Origin: Aptenodytes patagonicus
Taxonomy: Eukaryota > Chordata > Aves > Sphenisciformes > Spheniscidae
DNA length: 64,000 nt
Direction of reading: 5' to 3'
Assembly: GCF_965638725.1 (NCBI RefSeq)
Contig: NC_134951.1
Coordinates: 24,001,746-24,065,745 of the forward strand
Shown: piece by piece, positions 48,461 to 62,612 of the stretch
Position numbering within the stretch: the first letter of the stretch is position 1
Layout of the letters: each line of letters begins with the position of its first letter
Translations under genes and position numbers: made by a program
Notes under the pieces: model-generated
The model's database searches: none
The model's input: the letters and a program-made list of their open reading frames with translations, nothing else
What the model was told of the DNA's origin: nothing

Positions 48461-51400
48461 TGTGACGGTCACGTCATCTGAATGGGGAGAAACTGAAGAT
48501 GCCATTACTACTCTCTCTGCTGCTTCTCTGATCTTTCAGCATACAGCCATGAGTATTCATGATCCCAGCTGGATATGTAAAGAAACAGATGCTAAGCTTG
48601 CTTTGCTTTAATGATACATACCTCAATCCACACACACATCGATGCAAGGAACGTAGGTCTGAGAACAATTTTTCAATTTGTTTAAGCAGTAACAGTTTCC
48701 TTAACTTTAATTAATTAACAAATGCAAGTCTGGTGGAAAAAAAAGGCTCATTGCAAATGCAAATGTTTTGCTGAAGTCAAAGACTATAGCTTCATTTGGC
48801 CTTTTCTTTTTCACTTTGAGAACACACAAATTTTTGCAGCTGATTAGACAATGCAGGCTGGCTAAGTAGGTATCATACATTTAAAAAGATGTGTGCTTCT
48901 GTAATAATTATATATCTTACGTGACTGTTGCTGTTCCTATCTGTACAAACTACCCAAGTGCTTTTACACTATACTGCCATTACTTTCATGGCTGCATCAC
49001 ATGCTACTCATGAAGCACATGAAAAATTATTGCATATGTACCTGAGCATTTTCTGTGGGGATACAGGAGATCAAAATTGCTTTCTTGGAAAGTAAGGTTT
49101 TATTTTTTTGTATAAAGAAACCTGGATGGCTGTTTACTTTATGAAAAAGTACTTTTAAAAAGATACCAAACCACACCACCAATGTACTATGTTTTTACAG
49201 GTCCTAAAGATACAGGGTTTTATGCACAGATCAGCTCTGTTTCAATTCTTTCCAAAGGACAACTAAAAGAGATGCAAAATGAACCATGAGAAAGTGGGTC
49301 ATTTACTTATACACTGATGAACAAAGAGAAAGTAGGACAGAAACTCTACAAAATTAGCTGCTTTAAACCAAAAACAAAGTCCAAGAAATCTGTAGTAAGG
49401 TTACAAGCTACCTGCACATCTCATTAGCAAAACCAAGTTTCTTAAGGCTTCACTGGAATGCTTGAGTTTGAAACCACCACAAGCAATGGTTGTTAAGTCC
49501 CCCTCCTGCCCCCTTCATAAAAGCTATCTGTAGTCAAGCTGGACAAGAGGCCACACAGTACAGGTTTCTGTCTTCTCAAAGAATTGGCAGTTTGGGAGTC
49601 ACAGGACTTTTTTCATTCTGGAATACTAAAGAGTTCACAAAAATCTTGCAGCAAGTGACATGACCAACAAACCGCAGCAATGGCTTTAGGTTCTCTGGAG
49701 ATAAGGGCCAGAGCAACTGACCACTGTGAAAGCAGAACTGGGAATGGTGGCCGTCTGGATGGAGATAGCAGGTGCCTAGCTCTGTGGTGTTGGCTACTTC
49801 TCTGTCTGAGCAACATCAAGGGAGACTGCTGCCTAAATTTTACTACTCGTTCATCCTCTGAAGGAGATACATGCTAACCAGGACTTCACACAAGATCCAC
49901 TTCTGCCATTACCTTATACTGCAGCAGGTAGAGAGAACTTCTACTGTACTAACAAGTACAGTGACACAAAAAGCTGGCAGAAGTTCACCAGAAAATAGAC
50001 TGCGAACAGCTCAAAATAATTCAGGGCTTTCCATTTACTTGGCTTTTAAAATAAGCATTTCACTGCAAACAAGTTTAAGTGTACAGAATTACTGCCATTA
50101 AAAGGGAAGATATAAAAAAGGGAAGTATAAAAACCTTGTAAATACATTTGAACTAATGGATATATAATACACAATGAAAGTTTATACAGCTTGTAATATA
50201 ACTGCTAGAGGCATTTCACTTTAATACACATATTTAACCAAGAATGTATTTAATAAAACAAAAATGCCAGTTACAGAGTGAAAAGGAAAAGCACTGTAGA
50301 TGATCACTACAGAACACATTCAAGTAATTTAACCATTGCATTTTTAGATATTTTTCTGCATATGTGCAAAAGTTACTACATCATCTATAAAGCTTTTGCT
50401 GAAGTTCTCTATGCATATACATATGGTTTTGCACTAAAAGTGTGATGCTTATTTTCAAATGCAAACATTTCTGATTATTAGTAGATGCTCTATACCATTA
50501 CAATTTCTAAAGGTATGTCAAAGAAAATACTGTAACAGAATTTTTTTCTTGGGAGAAGTAATTTCTGAGATTACTTAAACATACATCTAAATTCCATGCA
50601 ATCACTAAAATATCTTACAATCTGCTTGAAATTAGAAACACAGATACATACATGTGTGTAATACATATGAAGTAAGGAAACACTGCATATTATATTTGAT
50701 AATCTTTCATTCTTCCTTGATATATTCTTCTTCCATTTCAGAGAAAAAACAAAAATATCTCCATCCAAAGCTGTATAATATTTAGCATTAAACAGTCTAT
50801 TCATCGATAGTATATTCAAGATTATGGTACCAAAGTTCAGCTGAGCAGCATTTCAGAACTGACTATGAGTACTTACTTCACCAGGCACCTATATACCTTA
50901 AAACAATCATAGGCAAATGTAGTTAAAGAATCACTGAAGAGCAGAAAAAACAAAAGGGGCATCAGAAAACGTGTGTGTGGCCCAAAATAAACACAAAAAG
51001 CCCAAGAGACAGTGAGTTCGTAGTGGAGGTAAATGGGAGATTTCCATTGGCAAGTGCTACAAAGGAGATGCCAAGAAAATCTGGCATTTTTTTGCAGGAG
51101 GAGAAAAGCTGGCAAAAAAGGACAAGATTAAACCTGGATCCTGAGATGAAAGCAAGAGAGCTGTATCACTATTTTATTACTTTAAGTCTTCCCATTTATC
51201 CTAAGGCTATGTATTTCCATTTCTTAAGGAGCTGTAACAAGCACAATTAACTTTTCTCTCCTCTACAGTGTTCACCTATATACCAAATAAAGAAGCACTG
51301 AACAAAGAATCAATCAATTCTTTTCTTTGGCAGAAGAACAGGAAGGATGGACACCATGTTCTTTTCAGTAAAAATGCTACAGTTCAGCTAAGGTGTTTAA

Positions 51401-52676
51401 CTGAGATGTATAAGCTACCATAATATTCACTCCCCTTTCTGTGGTCACATAAAAAGAGGCAGGCTCCTCCAAACGGTAAGTCTGATCTAGCTAGACTTTA
51501 TTATCATCACTTGCTATAATATCACTAGATGCTTCACTCTAATTATATGAGCAGTTCAGTAGAGTATTCTCATATGCTTCAGTGAAGAGGTGGAATAAAA
51601 TCAGGTCCTTGCACAAACCTGTTCTACTGTAGCAGTTCACGGTATGAAGTGTTATAGACCTGCAGACCAGCCCCAAAGCCTTCAGCAGTTGCTGCCTCTC
51701 CATGCGGATCTATCAATACTGTCTCAATTTCAACCACATTCCTATATGCATATTTTTGCTCGTCTTTATACATCTGGGCTTCCACAGCAGAATCTTTACT
51801 ATTTTACATAGCTTGTAATATGAAAAGTGCATCGATCTGAGCATTCAGTGAAGTCAAGTTCTCTGGGGAATGACTCTTAATAAATGTGCATACTTAATTC
51901 AGCTATCTTGTCTTTAAACCCAACACAATTGTTTATTAAAACAGCACCCAAAGATGTTTGAGCTTACTGTGTCAGCATCAGTATAGATGATGGACAGAGA
52001 TATAAAGACACATGGGAATAGCTAAGACTGAAAACAGACAAGTAACGGACTTAAAAGTTAATGGAAAACTAACCTAAATTTGTTAGTTAAGTATAAAAGA
52101 ACTAAGGCTTTTTAGTATATTGAATGAAGGCTGCAAAAGAATAGGTGCTACACTTGAGCACTATGAACTACTTGAGACATTTTCACTTTATTTGCTGCTT
52201 CCTCTAAAATGCTAGCTGAGTAACTACAGATATAATTCCTATATTTAATGATAGTCACTTTTCATGAAGTTTCACAGCAAATCACTCTCCTATCAACTAA
52301 ACAGCTGCATGCCTTTGTCATTTTTGGAAATCATATCTTATACTTTGTTTTATAATCAGGATAACAAAGCATTCTATAAAAAAAAAAAAAGACACATGTA
52401 ATAAAGAGCTTCTAACTCCTCATCTTTAGAGAGACAATGACCAAAAAATTAGAGCTATTTATTTGTCCAGACTGAGAAAAGATGTTTCCATTTGTAAATA
52501 CTCAAGAAATGCTGATATACTAATGGAGTTGAGTGCATACTAGAAATGTAAACAGAATGGAATGGCCTGTGAACATACTGCAAACCTAAGCCATCCAGAT
52601 GAGAAAGTTGGATTTAATGGATTTAAGACAGAAGCATGAAAGGAATTAAGCTCATTGTGCATTAAGGATACGTCTT

Positions 52677-52754
52677 TTTTATTAAATGTTTGTTAGCTTC
52701 TCTTTAAGGTGTTGCTTTTATTAAATGGTTGTTAGGTTCTCTTTAAGGTGTTGC
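52677..52754 (+). repeat. 39-bp tandem duplication, two copies
   Basis: Copies at 52677-52715 and 52716-52754 are head to tail with no spacer and differ at two positions (37 of 39 identical). Each starts TTTTATTAAATG and ends TTTAAGGTGTTGC. Confidence 0.95.
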
Positions 52755-55700
52755 AACCATTACAGTTCCATTATACTTAATATTTTTCCATCTAGTTAGT
52801 CTATTATTCAAGCTACCAAAACAAAGTTTTTATCTAATATTATATCTGGCATTTTGACAGTGCATTTTCTATTTGCCAGTAAAAAGCAAAGTAACAAAAT
52901 AAATTTATTTTTGTGGTTAGCTGTGCAAGGATGCTGATATCCAGGTCAGTGTTACACTCACACCTCGGTCCTGGTTCCAAAAATCCCACCACCACATCAC
53001 CCACTGAGACTAATGTACTACACAAATTTGAATTGGCAGAATCTGTTTCTAGCAGTCAGGACTTCAGGTCACATGGCATTTCACATCCTCTTCTACACAC
53101 CTTAAAGTTGGACTTATCAGTGAATTAGGCTTATGTTGCATTCTCTCAATGTTTCTAACATTTATGAATTCAGCTTTTAAATAATCCCTTGTAAAAAAGC
53201 AACTTAAGAAACCTTTCATTCATGCTTATTAAATTAGATTGGTAAAAAATTGGTATCATCGGCCTAATGAAGCAAAACTAGTTCAGTAAAACTGGTTCTG
53301 AGTTCTCTCCTACTACCCTCAGCAGCAAGGTGCAGAGAGATAGTTTGTAGAGTGAGATATATGGAAGTCCTTGTCAAATATCATCAACCTACCCAGAAAT
53401 AAATAGCTCTAAGAAAGTAAGGTAACTCATTTCTTATGGAAAAGTACAGAATTTCGTGTGAATTCACACAAAACTTCACCTGTCATTAGACGAGCTGGAC
53501 AAAGACTGGAGGCTCAAGACTACTGTTTATAATATCTGCATCAAGAAAAGGAGGAAATGTTGGCAGTGGCCCACAGGTCAGTGAAGGTCGTGTTCCCCAC
53601 TACAACCATACAGAGCTAGGTGCTCAGCTACTGTAAACTAGCAGATTCATTGACGTCAGTACAGCTGTGCTGGTTATACCAGCTGAGAGCCTGAGAACAC
53701 TCAGATTTCATGCAGAGGAGTTTGTGAGGTGGAGCATGATCAGCTGGATACAAAGCATCTAGTACTGTGAACCAGTGATGCAGCTGTTGAAGTGATTCAC
53801 TCTTTATCAGGAGAGACTGCATATTTGCCCGAATGCCTACTCGTGCAGTTGCATACTGCCAAAGCAGCTGGGAAATTAAACTAATGGTACATAGATGCAG
53901 CAAAGGAATACACAACTTTGGTAGCAATAAGAAAAACTGCAGTAGCTTGGGTCACCCAAAACATGCTGTTCGAAGCAACTTGGGATTGCTTGTAGTGCAT
54001 TTTGGCTAGATTACAGCAATAAATTTGTTTGCACTGGTATTTCTGTCTTTTGCTATATCAACATAACTTCCATTCTTTTCAGCCCTCCACAGATCGCTGG
54101 AAGAGAGAGAGTGAGTGAGGCTGATGTATGGCATATGCAATGCAAATCCTGTGATACGGAGCAATCATGATTCTACAGTGAAGTATGGGACTTCCTTTCT
54201 CTCCATTAGTCTAATATACAGAAGGCTCTGATAGAGTTCAAATCACTAACAGGGCATACTCCAATTATGAACCAATTTCCACTTGCAGGGATAAAATGGA
54301 AGAAAGATAGCATGAAAGTAGCAAACAAAATTATTTAACGAAAGTATTGGGAAAGGGAGATGGATGGAGGACCATTTTCAAAGCTTCCTTGGCACAGGTT
54401 ACAGTTGTACAGAGGGTTGTTCAGTACTTTAAGAGACTGCTACTTGTAAATTTTGCAGAGGGCAGTAACCAAAGACAAAGGATATGAGATCAAGAAATTT
54501 CCCAAGTGGAGACTGAATGGAGACAGCTATATCAATGTGTGGTTGTAAGCCTACAAAACTGCCATAAATTAAAACAGCTGCTATAACAGAATAACAATGA
54601 AATTAAATCATTGGGTAGGCCTGATTCTGACTTCCAACATGAGACAGCAGCATTTCCTGTATGTTATACAAAACACTTACATAAAACTGTTTAAGAAAAA
54701 AAAGACATGGTTACTACTACTCACACTTTTTTTTTTCCTGCTGTCTTCATTTTCCTTGTCCGCTCAGCCATACTGATTGTAAGCCCCTTTGCGTTAGCAA
54801 TGAGCTTTCTACTCTGTTTTTACAGCGTTCAGAGTATTTAAACAGAAGGGTAATATATAACAATAGGTATTCTGCATTCAAACTGCTTTCCTCCTCCCCT
54901 GCTCCCTATTTTTTTTTTTTTTTTTGAACGTGAGAATTGAAAATACTGCATTGAAAAAAGTCTTGTTAGAGAGAAAGAGCAACATGAGCCCTAACAGCGA
55001 GAGGATGAGCCAGGGTCACATTCTCATGCTTAGTATTCACAAGTGTGTTGTCTGTCAGTGGATATTTGAGTCTTGACATGTAGGACAGCAACATGTTGCT
55101 TTGGTTCAATACTAACAGGTTCATAAGCAATAGCAGAGCAGTGGAGGTTGTAATTTTACATGCAACCAACTATAGAACTGATAGCCAAAATGAAAATATC
55201 ATGTATGTTAATAGTGATCAGAAACCTCTCCGAGATCTACAAAACAATCGAATCTCCTGCTTCTACAGGTGATGAACTGAGATACAGAATGATGAAGCAC
55301 TTGAGCAGCCAGAGACCAAGCTCTAAGTTTACCAACATGCCTTTCCCCTTAATCCAGCACCCTACTGACTTTACCCTGCTGCTCCATGACAGTTTAAGTA
55401 CAAAAGCTTAGGTCTTGATTATGTTTTCGTTATGAAATAAGGAGGTGAAAGTAGTCAAGCAGTGTCAGATTTCCAAAGTGTTGGGTGTCTGCTCAAGTGA
55501 GGCAGCAATTATAACAGCGCTGGCTTTTTGCTGGGATCGAAGGCAGTTGTTGGTGCTGTTCTCTATTTCTTTTCTTTTCCTTTCTGATCAGTTGCCCACT
55601 GTCACTATGACAACGGGAAGCCTGCAACACAGCTGCAAGGAGGGAGAAAGGGGGAGCACGCTCCAGCTGAGAGGGGAGAAGTGTGTCAGTGGGTGGGGGG

Positions 55701-58700
55701 CAAGAATACAAAAATGATACGGGAAGCTAAAGGGATGCAGTCAAGAAAGTCAGGAAAGAAGAGAAAAACAGAAGGCCACAGTGCCTCTTCATTCTGTGAG
55801 GCTCATCTATTAGAGGAGAGAATGCTCAACCAAAATGTTTGTCATCACTGTAATTTGAAATAAAACAAAAAGCAAGGAAAAAAAATGCCACAGAGATAAA
55901 GGCCCTAATTCCCCCTCCTCCTGCTTCACGTACTGCCCCTGACTAGCTGAACCTACTTTAACCGAATTACTTTCAGACTCACGGACATGTAAACAAGAGG
56001 AGATTCAGTTTGAAACACTGATTGTATCATGGAGGAATAAGAAACAAAGATAAGATGAAGGACAAGAACCACCACAGAAGGTGAAGGTAACTGCCAGAGT
56101 AAATACGTCTCATTAAAAATGCACTTGTTGGTGAGTTCCTGCTCTGCGTAAGCACACGTTTGCCCTCTAGGTTCCAACCGAGTGTTCTCTTTACTTTGTT
56201 GAAATGTAAAGGCATAAACCAGGATTAGGGGTACATTGTTTTCTACACTACAGAAACACACAGGAATGAGATCTCATTTCAAAGGTACATTTTTGTTATT
56301 CAAGTATTCAAGGCTTTCTCAAAAGCATGTTGAAAGTTAACTAATACTTATAGCATCTGTAAGCGTACTTATTTACAGTTATAGAAATATAAATCAAAGG
56401 TCTTTAATAAACCATTAACATGCAGCCATGGCTAAAGTAAAGCATTACCAGTGTATCACGTTACTACAAAGTTTATTTTTTCCTTAATACATTTTCAGCA
56501 TTTACAGCCTTTCCTAACACCACACACAAATTTGGGCTAAAAATCTGGGGCAGAATTCTTTGCCATTCTACTTCCAAAGACATTTTCCAGAGTGTTGTGG
56601 GTTTTTTTTTTTTTTTTAACTGCGGTGTCTATCAATGTCTTAATGTTAGAAACTATCACACGAGAACTACTGAAGACTTCAATAACATTAAACAACTCCT
56701 AATCTGTACCATGATGCACGAGTTCTGTAGAAGTCCCATATGCTTGTGGATATATTGGCATTTAGATGTAAATAGTTACAGACAGTGGTAGTTAGAAATG
56801 ACTGGTTTCTACATTGTATATTAACCTGAACTAGTGATCCATACCTACAAGTTTAAATTGATAGCCCAATCCTGTGTTTAAAAATCCTCAGTGGGCAGCA
56901 GTGAATTTCTTGGTGAATTTCACACTCACCTTCAGGAGGTTCAGACTTGTTTGTTGTGAAGTCAAGAGAGGTGATTACTCAATTCTAGCTGGCTGCTTGA
57001 CAGATCACTGAAATTGCTTATAATACTGCTACAGGGTACCAGTAGTCTGGAGATGTTTCCTGTAAGTGACTGCCCAAGCTATACCTACCTCAAGTGTTTA
57101 TGATCTGTATCACATGTGGTACACTAAAGAAAGATTTCCAAAAAGAAGTGATCACACTATTCAGCTAGCTTTTGCAGCATGGTGCATCAGCAAGAATCTC
57201 CTTTTAAGCATACATTTAACTCCTTGGAAGTCAATACGATAAAAGTTAAACACATGACTAGAATTCTGGACAACTCTTAAGTTGTGTCACTTTAAAAAGG
57301 AAACCTTCTCCTGTTCAGATAGAACAGGATTTAAAAACTTTCTAAAGCAATATTAAATTAGAGAAGTTGATTTAGGTCTTTCTTAACCTTGCAGTTTAAT
57401 TCCAGTAATGTAAGTCAACTCATAACAGCGTCAGTGTAAGTATGGGCACTACTGGATCTAGATTTTTTTTTTTTTTTAAATTAAGTCTGAGATAACAAAT
57501 GGTTGAATACTTTATCTGAACTCCGAAAATAAAAATGCTTATTTAATCTTATTCAATTTCAGAAAGAAACCTGTGGCAATTTTATCTATTAGGGATGTCA
57601 TTGCATCTATCAACAAATACAAGGTCTGCAGAAAGGATATCGAAGGAGAAAACATCTGAAGTACAGAATTCTTCAGCTATAGCTGTCCCGTATCTCTACT
57701 TGTTTGTGGCATATTTCGCTGTAACTGGTTCCAAAATGTCAAGTACGCTTAAGCTGAAGACGAAACTGGCTGTAGAGAAAGTTGCTTAACTTCACAGACA
57801 TCTCCCCTTCCAAGTTATTGATTAATCTATAAACACCAGCAACGTTATGGAAAGACTTAGATTAACAGCCTTAACAGAGGTATCATTGTTGCTACAGCTT
57901 GCTTTCCGAGGATGACATACACATGAGAATGCCTGAAGCTGTTGGGAGCTCAGGAAAATCTGCCATTCACAAACTGGGAGTCATATGTTAATTTCTGCAA
58001 GGACAGAGCTAAATTACAGAATGCTATCACCTATAATTTTATCATGCACAAGGATATTGTTTTAATAATAAACAGTGACATCCAAACTGGCAGAGAATTA
58101 AGACCAGAACATCCAAAACTAACTAGGGGAATTCATTAATAGAAATTTAAAAAGACTTAGCCTGACCATCAGAAATACAAGAGCCAGAAGCACCACAAAA
58201 TCACTGCTTCTTCCTCGCTGAATTATTGAAAACCAGTTTTTAAAGCAGTAACTCTTTTGCAGGTTGAAAACTTATTTGTAAGTCCATACTATCCTTTCTA
58301 GAAGAAGAAAGACCCATGCTAACAAGTCTGAGGAAAGGAGAAGAGAGAAACAAACCTTACAACAATAGTTTTGGAAGTAGCTGAATGCAGGACAGGAAAT
58401 CTCTCTTTTTTTCAGCAAGTTGTAAGAAAAATCTGGACATCTGCACAACAATCTTATTCACTTATTAACGCTATCATTTGAAATGTGATTTGGTGCATCT
58501 GTGTTGCAAAACACTGACTATAATACTAAGTTAAAAGCTGTACTTTAGCATCTCACTATTTGGAGATGATTATTTAGTATCTTTCATTATTCGGGAGTAC
58601 TTAATGAAGTCCTACATTAAGATAGGATTTTTATCTGTAAGCATCCTTTAATAGGTTTGTTGTTCAATTTTTTTTTAATGGAATAAAACTAGATGGAAAG

Positions 58701-59236
58701 AACTTTATTATTTTTGTTTGCAAAGGCAGAATCCTCACCCCCAAATCACCACAGTTCCCTCCGTTTGTCTTGCTAAAAGCTTTAAATATTCAGAATGCAA
58801 GAAGTTGCCACAAGATGCAGGACAGTTAGTCTAGAAGCAGCTGACAGAACATACTACATGACAGCCTGATTCCCAGCATTCTTTTTTCACAGCTCTTTCT
58901 CTCAGATACCAGGTTCAGAAAAGCAATTGTACATGTGCTATATTAATATATAGGGAAAATAAAAATATTTACAGATTTAGATAGTCTTTTCTTGCAACAC
59001 ATACAGCCTATGAACTCATAGAACTGAGATTTTGAGACATGGTTTGAGATGACTTAAAAAAAACAAAAACCAAAAAACCTGTCAAATTAAAAAAGCCCAG
59101 TTCTGCAGGGGCTGGTAGGAAGATTGCAGCCACTTGGCTTTTTCATCAGTGACTAACATTAAAATTACTGTTGATATAAAAAAAAGCAATGAGAACAGGG
59201 AAGTTATACATAAGCACTACTTGATAACCTAGTTCT

Positions 59237-59310
59237 AAAAAAAAAAAAAAAAAAACACAAAACAAACCCCAAACAAAATCAAAACCAACCAACCAAAAAT
59301 ACTAGACGCT
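59237..59310 (+). repeat. A-rich low-complexity stretch
   Basis: A run of 19 A followed by A/C-rich sequence (ACAAAACAAACCCC, then CCAACCAACC). It could be the remains of a poly-A tail, but no pseudogene body is visible next to it. Confidence 0.7.
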
Positions 59311-59772
59311 AAACCACGCAAATCTTAAACATGGTCGAACGCAGTTTTTTATCAGAAAACATTTTCCAAGAGACTGACTTTTGGCAATGGCAAAGGTATC
59401 AATGTATCAAATAACAGGAGATCTTGTTGGAATGCTGTGGCAGAAGAGTGTTGATGCAATTTCTTGACATATTAAAAAAACAGAGTAGTGGATAGAAATA
59501 AAAAAGACTATTTTATTTCAACACATGGCCTTGTTGAAACCACAAATACTACAGGCAGTACTGGAGTTTATATTCTTAAAAGGATGTTGTGAAAAGGGAG
59601 ATACATGAGAGCTACAAAAGTGACTTGAGAATGAAGTAAATATGTATGAGCAATACACAAGTGAATCATAGAATCATAAACATTAAGGTTGGAAAAGACC
59701 TCTAAGATCATCGAGTCCAACGGTCAACCCAACACCACCATGCCCTCTAAACCATGTCCCTAAGCACCTCAT

Positions 59773-62610
59773 CTACACGTCTTTTAAATACCTCCAGGGA
59801 TGGTGACACAACCACTTCCCTGGGCAGTTTGGGTTCCAATGTTTAACCACTCTTTCAGTAAAGAAGTTTTTCCTCATGTCCAATCTAAACCTCCCCTGGC
59901 GCAACTGGAGGCCATTTCCTCTCGTCCTATCGCTAATTACTTGGGAGAAGAGACCGACACCCACCTCACTACAACCTCCTTTCAGGGAGTTGTAGAGAGC
60001 AATGAGGTCTCCCCTCAGCCTCCTTTTCTCCAGGCTGAACAGTCCCAGTTCCCTCAGCCGCTCCTCATAAGACTTGTTCTCCAGACCCCTCACCAGCCTC
60101 GTTGCCCTTCTCTGGACACGCTCCAGCACCTCAACGTCCTTCTTGTAGTGAGGGGCCCAAAACTGAACACAGTATTGGAGGTGCGGCCTCACCAGTGCCG
60201 AGTACAGGGGCACGATCACTTCCCTACTCCTGCTGGCCACACTATTTCTGATACAGGCCAGGATGCCATTGGCCTTCTTGGCCGCCTGGGCACACTGCCG
60301 GCTCATGTTCAGCCGGCTGTCGACCAGCACCCCTAGGTCCTTTTCTGCCGGGCGGCTTTCCAGCCACTCTTCCCCAAGCCTGTAGCGCTGCATGGGGTTG
60401 TTGTGGCCGAAGTGCAGGACCCGGCACTTGGCCTTGTTGAACCTCATACAGGTGGCCTGGGCCCATCGATCCAGCCTGTCCAGGTCCCTCTGCAGAGCCT
60501 TCCTACCCTCGAGCAGATCAACACTCCCGCCCAACTTGGTGTCGTCTGCAAACTGACTGAGGGAGCACTCGATCCCCTCATCCAGATCATCGATAAAGAT
60601 ATTGAACAAGACCGGCCCCAGTACTGAGCCCTGGGGAACACCGCTCGTGACCGGCCGCCAACTGGATGTAACTCCATTCACCACAACTCTCTGGGCCCGG
60701 CCGTCCAGCCAGTTTTTGACCCAGCGCAGAGTACACCTGTCTAAGCCGTGAGCCGCCAGCTTCTCTAGGAGAATGCTGTGGGAGACAGTGTCAAAGGCCT
60801 TGCTGAAGTCCAGGTAGACCACATCCACAGCCTTTCCCTCATCCACTAGGCGGGTCACCTGGTCATAGAAGGAGATCAGGTTGGTCAAGCAGGACCTGCC
60901 TCTCATGAACCCGTGCTGGCTGGGCCTGATCCCCTGGTTGTCCCGCTCATGCCTTGTGAGCGCCCTCAAGAGGAACCGCTCCATAATCTTCCCCGGCACC
61001 GAGGTCAGGCTGACAGGCCTGTAGTTCCCCGGATCCTCCTTCCGGCCCTTCTTGTAGATGGGCGTCACATTGGCAACCCTCCAGTCGTCTGGGACCTCCC
61101 CCATTAACCAGGACTGCTGATAAATGATGGAGAGTGGCTTGGCGAGTACCTCCGCCAGCTCCCTCAGCACTCTCGGGTGGATCCCATCCGGCCCCATAGA
61201 CTTGTGAGCGTCCAGGTGGCGTAGCAGGTCATTGACTGCTTCCTCTTGGATTACGGGGGGTTCATCCTGCTCGCCGTCCCTGTCTTCCAGCTTGGGGGGC
61301 CGAGTACCCTGAGGATAACTGGTCTGCCTGTTAAAGACTGAGGCAAAGAAGGCATTAAGTACCTCAGCCTTTTCCTCATCCTCGGTGACAATATTCCCCC
61401 CTGCATCCAATAAAGGATGGAGATTCTCCTTGGCTCTCTTCTTGTCATTAATATATTTGTAAAAACTTTTTTTGTTGTCTCTAACGACAGCAGCCAGATT
61501 GCGTTCTAGCTGGGCTTTTGCCTTTCTCATTTCCTCTCTGCACGACCTAACGAGATCCCTGTACTCTTCTTGAGTCGCCTGCCCCTTCTTCCACAAGTGG
61601 TAAACTCTCCTTTTTTTCCCCCCGAGTCCCAGCAAGAGCTCCCCGTTCAGCCAGGCCGGTCGTCTTCCCCGCCCATTCTTCTTACGGCGTACAGGGACAG
61701 CCTGCTCCTGCGCCTTTAAGACTTCCTTCTTGAAGATCGTCCAGCCTTCCTGGACCCCTTTGCCCTTCAGGACTGTCTCCCAAGGGACTCTCTCAACCAG
61801 CGTCCTGAACAGGCCAAAGTCTGCCCTCCGGAAGTCCATGGTTGTGGTTTTGCTGCCCCCCCTCCTTACTTCACCAAGAAGCGAGAATTCTACCATTTCA
61901 TGGTCACTAAGCCCAAGATGGCCTCCGACCACCACATCTCCCACCAGTCCTTCTCTGTTTGTAAACAGCAGGTTGAGCGAGGCACCTCCCCTGGTAGGCT
62001 CACTTACCAGCTGTGTCAGGAAGTTGTCTTCCGCACACTCCAGGAACCTCCTAGACTGCTTCCTCTCTGCCGTGTTGTATTTCCAGCAGACGTCTGGGAA
62101 GTTGAAGTCCCCCACGAGAACAAGGGCTAGCGATTGTAAGACTTCTGCCAGCTGCTTGTAGAACGCTGTATCCGCCCCTTCATCCTGGTTGGGTGGTCTA
62201 TAACAGACTCCCAGCAGGATATCTGCCTCGGTGGCCTTCCCCCTCATCCTTACCCATAAACACTCAACCGTACCATCATCACAGTCGTTGAGCTCTAGAC
62301 AATCAAAACACTCCCTAACATACAGGGCCACCCCACCACCTCTCCTTCCTCACCTGTCCCTTCTGAAGAGTCTATAGCCATCCATTGCAGCACTCCAATC
62401 ATGAGAGTCACCCCACCATGTTTCTGTGATGGCGACTAAGTCGTATCTCTCCTGCTGCACAATGGCTTCCAGCTCCTCCTGTTTGCTGCCCATGCTGCGT
62501 GCATTGGTGTAGATGCACTTGAGCTGGGCTACCGATTTCACCCCCAGCATCGGCATGCCACCCCTAGGCTCATCTCTAGTGAGCCTGGTTTTATCCCCTT
62601 CCCCCTTCAA
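59773..62610 (-). pseudogene. CR1 ORF2 (APE endonuclease + reverse transcriptase), one nonsense codon and a C-terminal frameshift
   Basis: ORF2 encodes the enzyme that nicks target DNA and copies CR1 RNA. The frame opens at a TTG (62608-62610) where the related copy has ATG. It runs 86 codons with endonuclease motifs TNARSMGSKQEELE and ITETWW, then meets a single TGA at 62350-62352 between RRDR and [11 protein letters not shown]. It continues in the same frame for 852 codons. That stretch holds GDFN and [10 protein letters not shown] (remaining APE-type catalytic motifs), [28 protein letters not shown] and the catalytic FADD at 60541-60552, and then the CR1 C-terminal domain. Near 59830 a two-base insertion relative to the 14905-16757 copy shifts the frame, so the last about 22 residues are aberrant. 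The stop is one CpG-type transition from CGA. Confidence 0.9.
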
Positions 62611-62612
62611 AC

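Larger units (their letters stand above)
48461..59662. other. Unassigned non-coding sequence, probable ERICH1 intron or upstream flank
   Basis: An 11 kb AT-rich stretch. It contains the 39-bp tandem duplication at 52677-52754, homopolymer runs (T17 at 54909-54925, T runs near 56602 and 57464, A19 at 59237-59255) and short open frames without recognised homology. A GAACCTCCTGAAG|GTGAGT donor-like site near 56931 resembles an ERICH1 exon end but has upstream stops. No gene could be supported. Confidence 0.4.

Noticed and set aside
52840..53128. Overlapping open frames on both strands (for example SVGDVVVGFLEPGPRCECN on minus).
   Set aside because: No homology recognised and no splice-phase support.
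53628..53927. 99-codon minus-strand open frame.
   Set aside because: No recognised homology, splice context or neighbouring exon; within the range expected by chance in 64 kb.
56931..56990. Possible ERICH1 exon on the minus strand ending GAACCTCCTGAAG before a perfect GTGAGT donor (SEPPE-G, like the family's PPEG-Y junction).
   Set aside because: The frame has TGA and TAG a few codons upstream and no good acceptor lies between them and the motif, so the match is probably chance.
61730..62161. Long plus-strand frames opposite the CR1 copies (also at 59800-60336, 21205-21609 and 22516-22911).
   Set aside because: They are antisense shadows of CR1 ORF2.
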